Shown here: positions 46,450 to 57,585 of the stretch, in pieces
Layout: each line of letters opens with the position of its first letter
How positions within the stretch are numbered: position 1 is the stretch's first letter
NCBI RefSeq assembly: GCF_000002595.2
Contig: NC_057015.1
Span: forward strand, 5,381,195-5,445,194
Source: Chlamydomonas reinhardtii
Taxonomy: Eukaryota; Chlorophyta; Chlorophyceae; Chlamydomonadales; Chlamydomonadaceae
DNA: 64,000 nt
Direction of reading: 5' to 3'
Program-made: the position numbers and the translations under genes
The notes under the pieces: generated by a model
Seen by the model: the letters and a program-made list of their open reading frames with translations, nothing else
Database searches by the model: none
What the model was told of the DNA's origin: nothing

Positions 46450-46578
46450 GTCCCAGGTAGGTGAGCGCCACCACCTGCGCCGCCAGCTGCAGCAGCGCCA
46501 TGCCGAGCACGTATAGCCGATGCCGGTCCACACCCAGTACCACTCCGTCTGGAAGCCGCGCATGGCCATAGACATACG
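46450..46578 (-). pseudogene. Relic fragment of an ABCG (PDR-type) transporter exon
   Basis: Read on the minus strand, RMSMAMRGFQTEWYWVWTGIGY is followed in another frame by YVLGMALLQLAAQVVALTYL and a good donor (GAC|GTGAG). Together they resemble the segment of PDR/ABCG transporters where GFxxExYWYWIGxG is followed by a membrane helix ending VALTYL. The frame changes near 46520, with two extra bases around GGCTATACGTG. No Walker A/B, ABC signature or other transporter exon is visible nearby, so it looks like a decayed or dislocated piece. It lies just upstream of the unresolved basic-protein gene, on the opposite strand. Confidence 0.5.
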
Positions 46579-46753
46579 AATACAAGGCCGCGTGAGTGCA
46601 CCCGGGTGCGCACGGGTTCCGGGCGGGGCCAAAACCCAAGATTGGGCGTTCTTATCTAACGAAGCTGCAAGACGCATCTTTTGCAGATACACCTATCGGC
46701 GTCTTGCATTCGCATTCACTAGCAAGCACTTCGTTAACCTATACCGCTACGTC

Positions 46754-47261
46754 ATGAAGGTGGGCGGCGACGGGGCGGGGCGCATCAGCCTCCGCATGGC
46801 GGGAGGAGAGGAGGACGAGATTGAGTACACTGCGGCGTACTCAATGGACTCGACGACAGGCTCCAAGCCCAACCTGCACCGCGTGGCGCCAGTGGAGGCA
46901 ACTACGTGCGTGCTGGTTGTTTCAGTTTACCCCAGCTCCATGACGCACGCCACGGCGGTGAGTGGTGGGGGGCGGGGGGTGGGGGGCAGGGGGCGGCGGC
47001 GGGTGTGCCCTGGGTGAGCCCTGGGTGAGCCGTCACCATGTTATGTTTGCAGGCTGCCGCGATCAAGGCCCGTTCAAAGGAGCCGCGGCAGTACTACCCG
47101 TCTACCCCCTGGAGGACGTCAAGGTCGAGCCGCCAAAGGAGATGATGAAGAACACCCTGATCAACCTGGGCAACCAGTGCAGCAAGGGCATCCCCAAGAA
47201 GCGCAGTGAGAAGTCCAAGAAGAAGCAGTCGGCGGCCCTGAAGAAGCGCCGCAGCGTCTAG
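46754..47261 (+). CDS. Unresolved small basic protein (two candidate exons)
   Basis: One open block (46754-46957, MKVGGDGAGRISLRM..., donor GCG|GTGAGT) is followed after about 95 bp by a second (47053-47261, acceptor TTTGCAG) ending in a Lys/Arg-rich tail (GIPKKRSEKSKKKQ, KKRRSV, TAG). The obvious splice pair leaves the lysine-rich block out of frame by one base. A weaker donor (GTGGGG after 46963) would restore it. An upstream extension (RRLAFAFTSKHFVNLYRY) is open without a clear start. RYVMK...GRISLRM recalls SRP9-type small RNA-binding proteins only faintly. The basic tail suggests nucleic-acid binding or nuclear/nucleolar location. I do not recognise the family. Confidence 0.35.
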
Positions 47262-48128
47262 AGCCCGATAATGAAGGGCATTGTCGTAAATGACGTGGAG
47301 GGAAGCAGCAGGTTGCAATTGCAGGAGGTCACAAGGCGTGTTGGGCGGGATGAGCTGCCCCGCGAGGGCCTCGCGGAGGGTGGGGCGGCCGGCGCCAGGG
47401 GACCGAGGAGCGTGTTGAACTGGCAGGAGACAGGATGCAGAACCAGGAGACAGGAGGTGACAGGAGACAGGAGGCGACAGGAGGCAGGAGGAGACAGGAG
47501 ACAGGAGGCGACAGGAGGCAGGGGGAGACAGGAGGCAGGAGGACACGGCACGGGCGTCAGGGCACGGATGACCACAGGTTGAGGATTCCGCTTTGTGGCT
47601 TTTGCTTTCCGCTGGACTTCGGCCCACTAGCAATCTTCCGGCAGCAATCTTCCGGTAGTGCGCGCTGGGCCGCATCTCTACATTTTGTACCTATTGGTGT
47701 CTCCCGTCGAATAGCCGGGGCTCTTGTTTCCGACCGGGGGATGCCGGCAAACCCTGCAGCGTGTTGCCGTGTTCGTGTGTTCTAGGGTCTTCTTCAACGG
47801 CGCCCATGCAGCCCCTGTCCCATGCAGCCCCTGTCCGGCTGTCCCATGCAGTCCCATGCAGCAGCACGCGCGCAGCACATCTCACCTGCAACCTCGGCCA
47901 GGAGCTAAACAATCTCGTAATTGAACAGTGCCTGTACCTCATGTACTCCAAATGCAATAGTCACAATGCGCTTGGGACTTGACCGCTAAAGCCTGCGCGA
48001 AAAGCCTACGCCAGTGCAAACACGGCGTCAGTTTGAACTCTTCCCCAGTTTAAAGATTTTGCTTTGAAGCGTGTTCTTTGGAGCGCATGTGCCTAGGTGC
48101 TGGACACTGGCGAGGAAGGGGTTGCAAA
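47262..48128. other. Intergenic interval with minisatellite; promoter of the membrane-RING gene
   Basis: Holds the GACAGGAGGC minisatellite (47437-47545). The sequence at 47800-47860 repeats CCCATGCAGCCCCTGTCC-like units two to three times. No gene was recognised. It should include the 5' flank of the gene starting at 48129. Confidence 0.45.
47437..47545. repeat. Minisatellite of GACAGGAGGC / GACAGGAGGA units
   Basis: About ten imperfect 9-10 bp units (ACAGGAGAC, GACAGGAGGC) in tandem downstream of the basic-protein stop codon. Confidence 0.85.
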
Positions 48129-51100
48129 ATGCAGGCTCTCAAGTTTATAGTCCTCGTTGCGGCGATGCTGCCTATTATTAGTGCCTTAGCATCGGACGCT
48201 GGAGCCAGCACAGACGCCTCGCAGGAACCCCATCAGCCGGAGCCGGCGCCATTGTCGGCCCTGCCGAATCTCCTGCCTCGCGGTACGTTCGGGGGGGTAC
48301 CCGCTGCTTAAACGCCTCCATTGTCGCGCTACTTCATAGCATGATGAACATGATGGGCGAGTCGCAGCGGTCTGGGTGGCGTTGCGGGTTGAGGGGGAGG
48401 GGTGTTGCGTGTGGGACGAGCCTGCCCGACTTCCTCGAAGTCGGGTGGCCACTCTCGAACGTCCGTGCTGAAGCTTGCAATACAGTACGCAGCGTTACCA
48501 GGCGCACTCCGTTCCCGCCCTCAACTTCTACTTGCGGCATGCCCACGTTGCGCTATTACCCTGCCCAACAGGCCACCCATGGGACGTGCCCTTCTTCCTG
48601 GCGATCAGCGGACTGCAGTACTGCCGCCTCGCGTGGGCATTGGGCATGGCCGCTTTGGCAGCCACCGTGTGCTACGCGGGTCTGATCATGATTGCGGCGT
48701 TCATGGAAGGTCGCTCGGTGGCCACGGCTTTGACAACAGTAAGCGCGGTGAATTGCAGGGGAGAGGGGTTTGGCTGTGAACGACCGATTCACGGAGCAAG
48801 TACTGGCACTGAAGTATGCCGCTTCCCGCACACCGCTCCTGACCACTGCCCTGTGCGTTTCCCCACCAGGCACCTTTCTGGCTGCTGTTCCAGCAGCTGG
48901 TTCGTCCCTACGATCTGCGTCAGCGCCAGCGGGCTCAGCTGCACCGCGACCTGTGTGCGCTTGCGACGGAGGCTGGGGACTACGACCTAGCGGGTCAGCC
49001 CTCGCTGTCTGCCTGCAGCCTGAGGGACAGGTGGAGGTACCGGGCGGCACTGCTGCAAGGCTTGCGCGTGGCTGGCCTCTGCAGGTGCGTGTGGCGAGAT
49101 TGGAGATTGCAGCTCGATTGCTGCGCGTACCATCGGCGGTTGGCGCGGTATTGCGTACTTGGGAATGCTGCAGCCGGTTGGCAACAGTGGTGGCGGACCC
49201 AGAAAGTGGCATGCCCAAGCATTTGCCTCCGCCGCTTCTGGCACATGCCTATCAACCGCCGCCCCTTGACCCATTTCCCATGTTTGCTCCCAGGAACTCT
49301 TGGGACGCGTTCACACACACCTGCTCGCTCATGGCGTGGAACGAGCTGGCAGTGCCCGGCCTTCTGGCGGGCTGGGTGCTGCTGTCGCTGACGCCTGAGA
49401 TGCTGTCGGGTCGTGTGGGGTGGCCGTTTGTGGATGTGGCGTGGTGGTGGTGGATGCAGGCGGCCTTCGCCTGGCGCCTGAAGTGGAGCATCTTCAAGCA
49501 GGCGAGTCATGCAGGGGCACAGCATAGCGCATCCAGATGGGGTGCAGGGCCTGCAGACTTCGACACATTACTATGCTCATCGGCTGCTTGCGCTGACCGT
49601 GTTATGTCTCGGGCGGTCTAACTTTCCGCAGCTTGTCGGGACAACCTGCGCCTGCTTCAGCATCTTCCCGGTGCTTGCGTCTTGGCTCAGCGCGCTCTAC
49701 GATATTCGGGCAACCGCACGCGCACGCAAGGTCAGTGGCCTCGAGGACGTGGGCTGCAGTCACACACTGTCATGCGGAGAGTTTTGTACAGTGGCTGCTA
49801 AGGCAGGGACTGCCGGGCCGCCTCGCACGCGCATACATCTAGCTCACCCGACGCATGTAGTAGCGACGCAGCAGTGTCGACCTCATAAGCAGCCGCGGGC
49901 GGTATTGTGGACGGGTTGGCACATCTACGGCCACGCCCAGCGCCGACTTCCCACAACGCTTCGCCTGCTCCTGTGACCACAGGCAAAGGTTGCCGCGCGG
50001 GGCGGTGATGAGTGGATGCCGCCCAGGCCGTCCCACCTCTCCATGTACGAACACGACAGTGACAGCGTCGCCAGGGATAAGGACCGGAGATACATGTGAG
50101 TACGCACGCGCACTCTGCAGGAGTCCTTGTGAGCACACTGTGTGTGCTGCGTGCCGCACGCCAGCCTCAGGACTCACACCACGTCGTACATGCGTTCCAC
50201 TGCTCCTGCGCCCATGCCACTGTCCGCGGTACGTGAGTAGTGCTTAGTCCACACCTTGTCCAATGCAGGGCGCTGTACCTCACGCTGATGCAGCCGCCCA
50301 AGCTGTGGGAGCGCGTGGGCCTGCCGGCGCCCACCTGGCAGCAGGTGGTGTGCCTGATCGCGGTCGTTAGCGGCGGCCTTGCTTACGGCGGCCTGACTGA
50401 CGTGCTGGCGGAGCCCGGCACGCGCCTCTACACCGGCCTCGCCTGGCCTCGCCTGGCGCTGCGCTACTGGCGGCAGCAGCTGAGGGCCGGCGACCCGGGC
50501 ACCTTGGGCCTGACCCTCATCGCGGCGGCGGCGGTGATCTGCGTGGCAGCGATGCTCACCAGCAGCGCGCGGAAGTGCTGGTACAACACCTACATGGACA
50601 CGCTCGCGCGGGAGATGGTCATGTCGGGCGCAATGCGCCCCACGCGCTCCTGCGAGGCCGTCGCGTCCTCGGTCGCGACGGCTGTGCACGGCGACTGCCC
50701 CTCCACGTTTGTGCGCCTGCTTGACTGGGGCTTCCAGCTCTTCCGCTTCTACCTTGGCATGTGTGGGGGCGCGCTGCTGGTGGGCTGGCTGCTGTTTGGC
50801 GGCAGCGTGCCCGCCTACGGCCTGCCCAGCTTCCGCGGATACACCGGCTACTCCGGGCAGTGGATTGTGCGGCCGCCGCCGCCCATCTGCCTGGCTTTGC
50901 TCAACGTGAGCGGTAGCAACAACAGCAGTGTCGGCGGTGCCTACACACCGGCAGAGGCGGTGTTGGACGGCGTGACCTACGCGCTTACGCCGCAGCTGGT
51001 GGCGGCGGTGAAGGAGGTGGCGGACCTGGGCGGCGGCTTTGGCGGCTGGTGGCAGCGGCTGCAGCTGGCGTCTCGCATCAACCTCCTCGCGGTGCGGACG

Positions 51101-53691
51101 TTCCGGTCGCGTGGCCTGGATGGGGTGCAGGCTGCACTGGAAGCGCTCCGGGCTGCGCGCGAGTTGTCGCCTTTCATTATATCGGGGCAGGCCACGAACG
51201 AGTACGAAGAGGTGTATGCTCAAGCGGTTAGTGTGCTGCAAGGATACCCCCTGCACCATGGTTTGACGGAAGAGGACTATGCCCGCCACACGGACGTGAA
51301 GTGGTACATAGGCAGCTCGATATGGTCGCTGGGCCTGGCATGCGAGAAGCTGTATGTGAGACCGCTGCACTTTCCTCGCAGCAGCTCGGTGATTGCTGCG
51401 GGTGCTAGCTCGGGTGGCGGAATGCGCAGTGAGGTCCGCGGCGGTAATCGTGCGATGGGAGGGGCGTTGACTGGGCTGACGGAAGCGGACCTACTGATTG
51501 ATGCTGGGCCTACCCATGCTGCGCCTTCGGCTCCGCCGCCGCCTATGTGCGACGCCCGGTCTGTACTGGACCGTGCTTTGACGGGCGCGTGGCACTGCAC
51601 TGCGGCTCTGGGCCAATCCACATCGCGCAGCCCGGCTACCAGCGCGGCCAGCAGGGCCTCCCAGCGGCGCGCGACGGCTGACAACACCAAGGTGAGAGGC
51701 GAAGCGGTGCAATGGGCGGAACCAGAGCATGCGGATGATCCGTGGGCATTTCGGAAGCGGCGCCTTCTTTGCGCCCTACATACGGGGAAGTGCGAATGTT
51801 TGATGCATTCTCACACCTGGCCCAAGCTTGTGACTGCTACCTGCACATGCCATGCCGCGCCCCCGTGGTTCAGCCAACTGCGCAGGCGGGCAGCGCCTCG
51901 AGCCCTAAGAAGAAGCGCAAGGCCCCGGCCGCTGCCTCTGCAGCTGCTGGCGGCGGCGCCGGCGGCTGGCTGGCCTTCCTGGTGGCGCTGGCGGTGGTAT
52001 ACCTGTGGGTATTCGTGTGGCCGCCGTGGACACGCTCGCCGGAGCTGTTCGTCAACCACGTGGCCGGCCTCTTCACCCGCGGTGGCCGTGAGGCCCGGAC
52101 GTCCACACGCAAGCCGTGCAGGTCCGCCGCCGCTGCGGGCAGTAGCGGCGGCGGCAGTGGCCGCAAGGAAGAAGCCGTACCTGTTGCGCCGTCATCCAAG
52201 GGCCTGAGGCAGCAGCCGCAGAAGCAAAAGCAGGCGAAGCAACCGCAGATGGCAGCCAATGGCGCCGCTGCAGAGCGTGCGGCGCCGTCCAGGGAACCCA
52301 CGCGCAATGCACCCCCATCATTGCCTCCCTCTGAGCTTGCGGAGTTAGAGCGTGCTGCCTCTTCCTCTTCGGCGCAGTCCGGTGCTGCCAGCGCGGCGCC
52401 TACATCCGTGCCCCGGTCTACCTCACAGGGCAGCAGCAAGCAGGGCAGCAAGACCAAACCCAAGGTGCCTGCGCAGGCAAAGCCAGCTCCCGCAAAGCAA
52501 GCTGCTGCGCCCGGCCCTGCGGCCGCAGCCGCGGCCACTAATGCAGACGCGCCTCTGGCTGCAGCAGTGCCTAAGGCTGCGGCCGGCAAGCCGCCAGGCA
52601 CTGCGCCATCCCTCGCGGACCACCTACCCTTCACCGCTATCCTGGCTGCGAACGCACCAGAGCGGCCGGAAGCGGAATCCGACCATCTCGCTCGCGTCGT
52701 AGACGAGGCGATAGCGGCTCAACATGCCACCGCGCCGCCACCGACGGCAGCATCGCCGCAGCCCAAGCGCGGGGAACGCTCCAGTGCAGCGGCAGCGGCA
52801 GTGGGCGACAATCCTCGCAGCTATGCCCACGCCACGGCTTCGGACGGCAAGCGCTCGGCAGCGCCACAGCCCGCGGCAGCGGCACATGCTGCCGCCGCTG
52901 TGCCGTCGCCGCCGCCGCCTGCATCTCGGCCCACTGTGACCACCAGCGCTCTCTTCAGCTGGAACCGTCCCGTCATTATCACTACGGCGCCGCCGCCACC
53001 CCTGACCGCCGCCCAGCTCCGCGCCCAAGCTCAGCAGGCACCGTCACACACGGTGCGGCCTGCTGCGGCTACTGGTGCCGCTGCGCCCGCCTCAGTCCGT
53101 GCCACAGACGCGGCGGCTCCAGCGCCGGCATTCGCTGCGCAGCTGGTGGGCGCTACAGCGGCCAAGCAGGTAGCCGTGCCCATTCCGGTCCCCATCCCCG
53201 TTCCGGAGCCTATGCCCGGTGGCCTTCCCCCTTCGCAAGCTGCCTCAGCTCCACCGGCATCGGGCGCTTCCGGCCCTGCTGCAGCGGCTGGCGCAGGCAC
53301 TGCTGCTTCAGCCGCCGTGCCGCTGCCACGTGCGCCGCCCTCCGCCTTCATGGGCTTCAACCCCGCCTTGGCTCACGTGCTAGGCCGCGCCTACAGCTCT
53401 GCTGCCGCGCCCGCGCCCACTGCGCCCTCTGCAGCTGCCGATGCTGCGGCGTGCAGCGCTGCTGCGGCGCGTGCCCCCGGCTCCTTCCACCTGTACGACA
53501 CCACTGGCCTTGACGCCGCCAAGTGCATCCGGTGCCGCGGCGGCATGCGCGAGATTGTGTACCTGCACAACAACAACACCGTGGCGCACCGCGCCTTCTG
53601 CCGCGCCTGCAGCGCCGCCGACGGCCGGGCTGTGGGCGAGCCGTGCCCGCTGTGCAACCAGCCCGTGGAGCGCGTGCTCAGCATGTACTAA
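48129..53691 (+). CDS. Multi-pass membrane protein with C-terminal RING finger (putative E3 ubiquitin ligase)
   Basis: Exons include 48129-48282, 48572-48738, about 48870-49084, 49294-49502, 49631-49731, 49981-50097, 50269-51690 and 51874-53691; phases agree where checked. It starts MQALKFIVLVAAML, a signal peptide or anchor. Hydrophobic segments: FFLAISGLQY and ALGMAALAATVCYAGLIMI; VPGLLAGWVLLSL; TTCACFSIFPVLASWL; VVCLIAVVSGGLAYGG; LGLTLIAAAAVICVAAML; MCGGALLVGWLLFGG; and, in the last exon, WLAFLVALAVVYLWVFVW. About 500 Ala/Pro/Ser-rich residues follow. The last about 55 residues form a C3HC4-type RING: CIRC, a loop, H-x3-C-x2-C, then CPLC, ending ERVLSMY. This placement at the extreme C-terminus and the RVxxxY ending resemble MUL1/IAP-type RINGs. 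Ubiquitin-ligase activity is inferred from the finger. I do not recognise the membrane part. The intron after 49502 starts GCGAGT (GC-AG). An upstream copy of its RING end lies at 45245. Confidence 0.75.
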
Positions 53692-54328
53692 GATGGGGCT
53701 GGGGTTTACGGATAGGGGTACGTGTCTTTGATTGCGGCTCTGTAGAGGCTGGTCGCTGTTGCTGGTGTTGGCGTTTGAACGCAATCTTGCGTTGTTGAAA
53801 GGTAGAATCGGCAAGAACGGGTTGTTGCAGGAAAAGGACTTCGCAGGTCATATGACTGATTGGTGCCACACATGTCGTTGAGGGTCAGTGTCGAGCTGCT
53901 GGAAACTAGGGAGCGTAGCTGAGTAGGGCAGGACGTCGTACCGGAACGAACGCAGTGCCGCCACAAGGACGAAAATTGAAAGAAGAATCACACGCCGTAC
54001 ATGATGTGAATGTTTACAAGAAAACAAGCATTGCATTCAAAAACTGCATGCCACGCCGGACCCAATGATCCATACACTGCTTCCAACAGCTGCGTAACCC
54101 AAAACCGACAGCGCCAACCCTACAGCCCGACCTGCCGACCGCAAAATACTAGCCCCTCAGCCCAAAAATGTCCTTCACACGCAATGATACGTACAATAGT
54201 GACAGCCGCATGGTGTTACGGTACTACGTTTTGAATCAACACCGGTTCCAGGCTTCTCCCCCTCACTTTTCTCAACCTCCCGCCTCGCATTTGCCAACCT
54301 CCCGGCAAGGTGAGCTTCGACCACACAT
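53692..54328. other. Convergent 3' UTR interval (membrane-RING gene / FKBP gene)
   Basis: 637 bp between convergent stops, AT-richer than the genes. TTACA at 54014-54018 would serve the FKBP gene. No coding content was recognised. Confidence 0.5.
54014..54018 (-). promoter_or_regulatory. Candidate poly(A) signal TGTAA of the FKBP gene
   Basis: TTACA on the plus strand, about 310 nt beyond the FKBP stop at 54329, a typical 3' UTR length. Confidence 0.4.
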
Positions 54329-56298
54329 TTACTCGTCCGCCTCCAGGCCGGGGATGTACAGCAGTTGCACGTCGAACACCACGGGGGTCGAGGGCGGCAC
54401 GGCGGGGCTGGAGGGGCAGGCGGGAGCAGGGCAGGACGCAGATTCAGGCAAGGCGCAGCAAGTGCAGTGCCGACCCGACGCGCAGACAGCTGGCAACGTC
54501 TACCGTCCGCATCCCCCAGCCCGTTGCATTCGCACTTCCGAGTTGCCGGCCTGCCACCCATGCCGGGTTTGCAATCCCTCTAAATTTCTTGGATAAAGTT
54601 TGGTTTCGACAACAGTGTCCCTTCCCCGGCCAGGCCTGCTGCACCATAAGCCCGCCGTGCTCCCTCCCCGCGTGTGCAGCTCACCGGCCGGGCGCGGCCT
54701 TGAGGCCCTTGGGGAAGGCCATGTCGCCGGGGATGTACAGGCGGCGGATGCCACCCGGCTTCATGTCCAGCAGGCCGTCATCCAGGCCCTTGATCACCTG
54801 GCCCGCACCCACACTGCACGCACCGCGATCCAGGGACACGACGAATGGGTCGGGCACATGGGCATCATGGAGCGCAGTGGGGTACGCATGCATACGGTCC
54901 GTGGGCGATAGACGGTGAGTGCCGTGTTCACCGGCTGACGGTCATGCGCATGAGCGGGAATGGTGTTGACGTCATGCTAAAACGCCCTGCGCAGCAACTA
55001 CTCCTGCGGCCCCACCAAGCCCATCGGACGGCAAACAACGCTACGTGCCACACCTGCACCAGTGGGGCCGCTTACTGCCAGAATGCGTTCACCCGCCCTC
55101 TGGCCCAGCCAACCGACACCACCTGCCGCCTGCCGGCCTCACCGGATGTCGTAGGGCTTGCCCTTGTCAAGGCTGCTGTCAAACACGCGCAGGTTAGGTG
55201 TCATGGCCACATAGTGCACCACCACCTGCACCAGCAGCAGCCATCAGCATGCGTGGGCTCCGGAGTCAGATCAGCGCCGTCATGCCGTAAGCGCCGCCGG
55301 CCCCATGCGGATGCGCTGCGTTACCGACAGGGCTAATGCACCCCGCGGCGCAAGCGACCACACTTGCCGGGCCTCGCATGCCTGGCAACTCGTAACGGTC
55401 TCGCAGCTTGCGGACACGAGCAGAAGCTCAGCGCAGCCCAGCTCGGCGCCACGGCTAAGTATACGTGCCGGCAGGCAGCTCGCTGAAACGACGCCCTGCC
55501 CTCTTGCCCCCACCTGGAAGCCCACGGGCGGCGTGGGGCCGTTGCCGACCGCGATTTCCCGGTACTTGAGGCCGCTGGGCAGCGACACCTCGGGCGCAGA
55601 CTCCAGCTTGGCGCTGCACTCCGCGTCGCAGATGACCTTAATGTCCTGGGGGGGCAGGCTGGCGGCGATGGCACCGGGCTGCGAGCTGTGCGGCAGCACG
55701 CAGCAGCGCAAAAGGGGTTGCACGAGAGTCAGATGACGCGTGACGTGAGGTACAGGACGCATCGGTGACGTATAGACCCCGCCATGTCCAGTTGGCTGCT
55801 GACGTCGAGAGCACCGTGCCTGTTCGGTTGCCACATACGTGTCCCCACCCACGCCCTCTCATGCAACGTGCACGTTGGACTTGCCCACACACTAATGCAC
55901 CTCCTTTGCAGCTGCGTGGCCTAGACCGTGTACCGCAACCCTAGAACCACACTTGGTGACGAGTGCCACTCCTATCCTCAATACCCCCATGGGTGGACAC
56001 GTACCCGAGGAGGATGGCAGCGGCAGCGGTGAAGGCAGCCGTATGTTGCAGGAAGGACCGGCGCGGGCTGCCGCTTGCCTGGCAGCAGACACGAGTCACG
56101 GTGGTCCGGCTGCGAGCAGCTGCAGGGCGCAGGCATTGCAATCAGGGAGGTGCGATTGTGGTAGGGTACTGAAGGGGGCGGCCAGAGGACTAGAGACTAG
56201 CCAGGCTGGGCCAAAACCAGGCCGCAGGTTCAACGTGTGGCACCGGCTGTGAGGCACGGAGAGCTGACGTCGGTAGCGCGAGCAAGCAATTGCACCAT
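54329..56298 (-). CDS. Thylakoid-lumen FKBP-type peptidyl-prolyl isomerase (FKBP16-2-like)
   Basis: Exons 56298-56244, 56119-56005, 55685-55514, 55225-55143 and 54813-54685, plus a last exon from about 54406 to 54329 (TAA), all join in phase. The N-terminus MVQLLARATDVSS...CCQASG looks like a stroma-targeting peptide. It is followed by SPRRSFLQHTAAFTAAAAIL, a twin-arginine plus hydrophobic stretch that predicts Tat export into the thylakoid lumen. The mature protein has VICDAECSAKLESAPEV, LPSGLKYREIAVGNGPTPP, VHYVAMTPNLRVFDSSLDKG, VGAGQVIKGLDDGLLDMKPG, RRLYIPGDMAFPKGLKAAPG and VVFDVQLLYIPGLEADE. The CDAEC-x(4)-LE start and the VGxGQVIKGLDxGLL core match plant lumenal FKBP16-2 as I remember it (PnsL4, an NDH-complex subunit in land plants). 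Some canonical FKBP active-site aromatics look replaced, as in other lumenal FKBPs, so isomerase activity may be weak. Assignment to one FKBP16 subtype is from memory. Confidence 0.87.
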
Positions 56299-57585
56299 GC
56301 ACTTCTGCCACCTTGGCTCACCGGAAATCGTTGACTTGCCAGAGAACGCCTGCGCTCAACCCAGCCACGCAAGCAAATCGAGTCAGAAGGCCGCGATCAG
56401 CCACAATGACACCGCTCTTAAACTCCAGTTTTAGAAGTGCGAAATGCGCATGATTTCAGCTTATCTAACGGCACCTTCTCAATCTCACCTTGCGCGTCGC
56501 CAGGGCCATGGTGCTTGAGCTTGCCAAACCAGCTAATGTATATCAACAAGCAACTGAAGTTGTAACGCTGGTATACTTGTAAACACGAATATGGCAGTGG
56601 CGAGGCGACGGAAACAAGTCGTGTGTCGCATGCAAGTAGCCGATTAGCCGGATGCTCGTCACAAATTTCGGCCAAGTCGCTGTCCTCATCGCTTCTCCCT
56701 GGCCATGCACACTACCCGGTTTTGGCACGGGGCGGTCGGGGAACTCCCTTGACAGTTGGCCTGGGGCGCATGTGAGGATGGTACCACGCCGACACGGAGG
56801 ACACCAGCGCAAAGAATGTCTTACGTTGAAAAGGTGAGCGAGGATGGAATGACTGCTAGTTCTTGTGAAGACATGTCTGCAGTAAAGGCGAGGCCCGCGC
56901 CGGAAGAAGGGAACCCACCGTTGGAACCCACGTCCCCCTGAATCCATCCCCATGAGGACGTGCCAGGCCGCCGACAGGGGAACCATGCAGTAACTCAGCA
57001 TAGCCTCTGAGCGTTAAGTTGGGCCCGGTCTATGTGGATACCTAAATGATCAGTACTGCCAAAGCTACCGGGTTGCTCTAATCCGGTTCCATCTTGTCCC
57101 ATTCTGCGGTACAGATAGAGCTGTACAGCAGTCGCGGCCTTTGCCGGCAGTGTAGTCTCACCCGCCCGGCCCGGCCCTGTGTACATACGGTGATAATGCC
57201 TAATTCACAAGGTGTATCAAGGCAGGCCCCGGGCCGTCAGTGAGCTAAGTGTGTGTCATGAACCATGTGCCCGCCTTCGCTTCTGCCAGGCACGCGCCAG
57301 CTGGTATTCCGGCAACCGGCCGTTCAGTGTGTGCAGAGTGGGAGTAACAGTATAGCTCTACATATACTATTAAGCTGCTGCCTTGGGGTGCACGCACTTG
57401 TCCACGCCGACATAACGGTCCCGAAAACTTCTCGTTTCGGCCTGAGGGGTCGCATCATGTATCACACCAGCCTCTCAACTATGAGATTTGAATTCTGAAG
57501 TTTGCATAGTGACAGGGACGAGGAGACAACGAGCGCGCATCACTTCTCTTATTGGCATTCAGAACGCTTTTGAACCTGCCGCGCT
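56299..57585. other. Intergenic interval between divergent FKBP and ZIP genes
   Basis: 1.29 kb upstream of both genes, locally AT-rich (56430-56640, 57340-57540). It should contain both promoters. Short open frames here have no recognisable domain. No transposon end was recognised. Confidence 0.45.

Noticed and set aside
46754-47261. Assignment as SRP9 or SRP14
   Set aside because: The similarity (RYVMK...GRISLRM, basic tail) is faint and the rest does not align.
54814-54893. VPDPFVVSLDRGACS as part of the FKBP protein
   Set aside because: Phase and FKBP family alignment require splicing at GTGCAG (54814), leaving this stretch in the intron.
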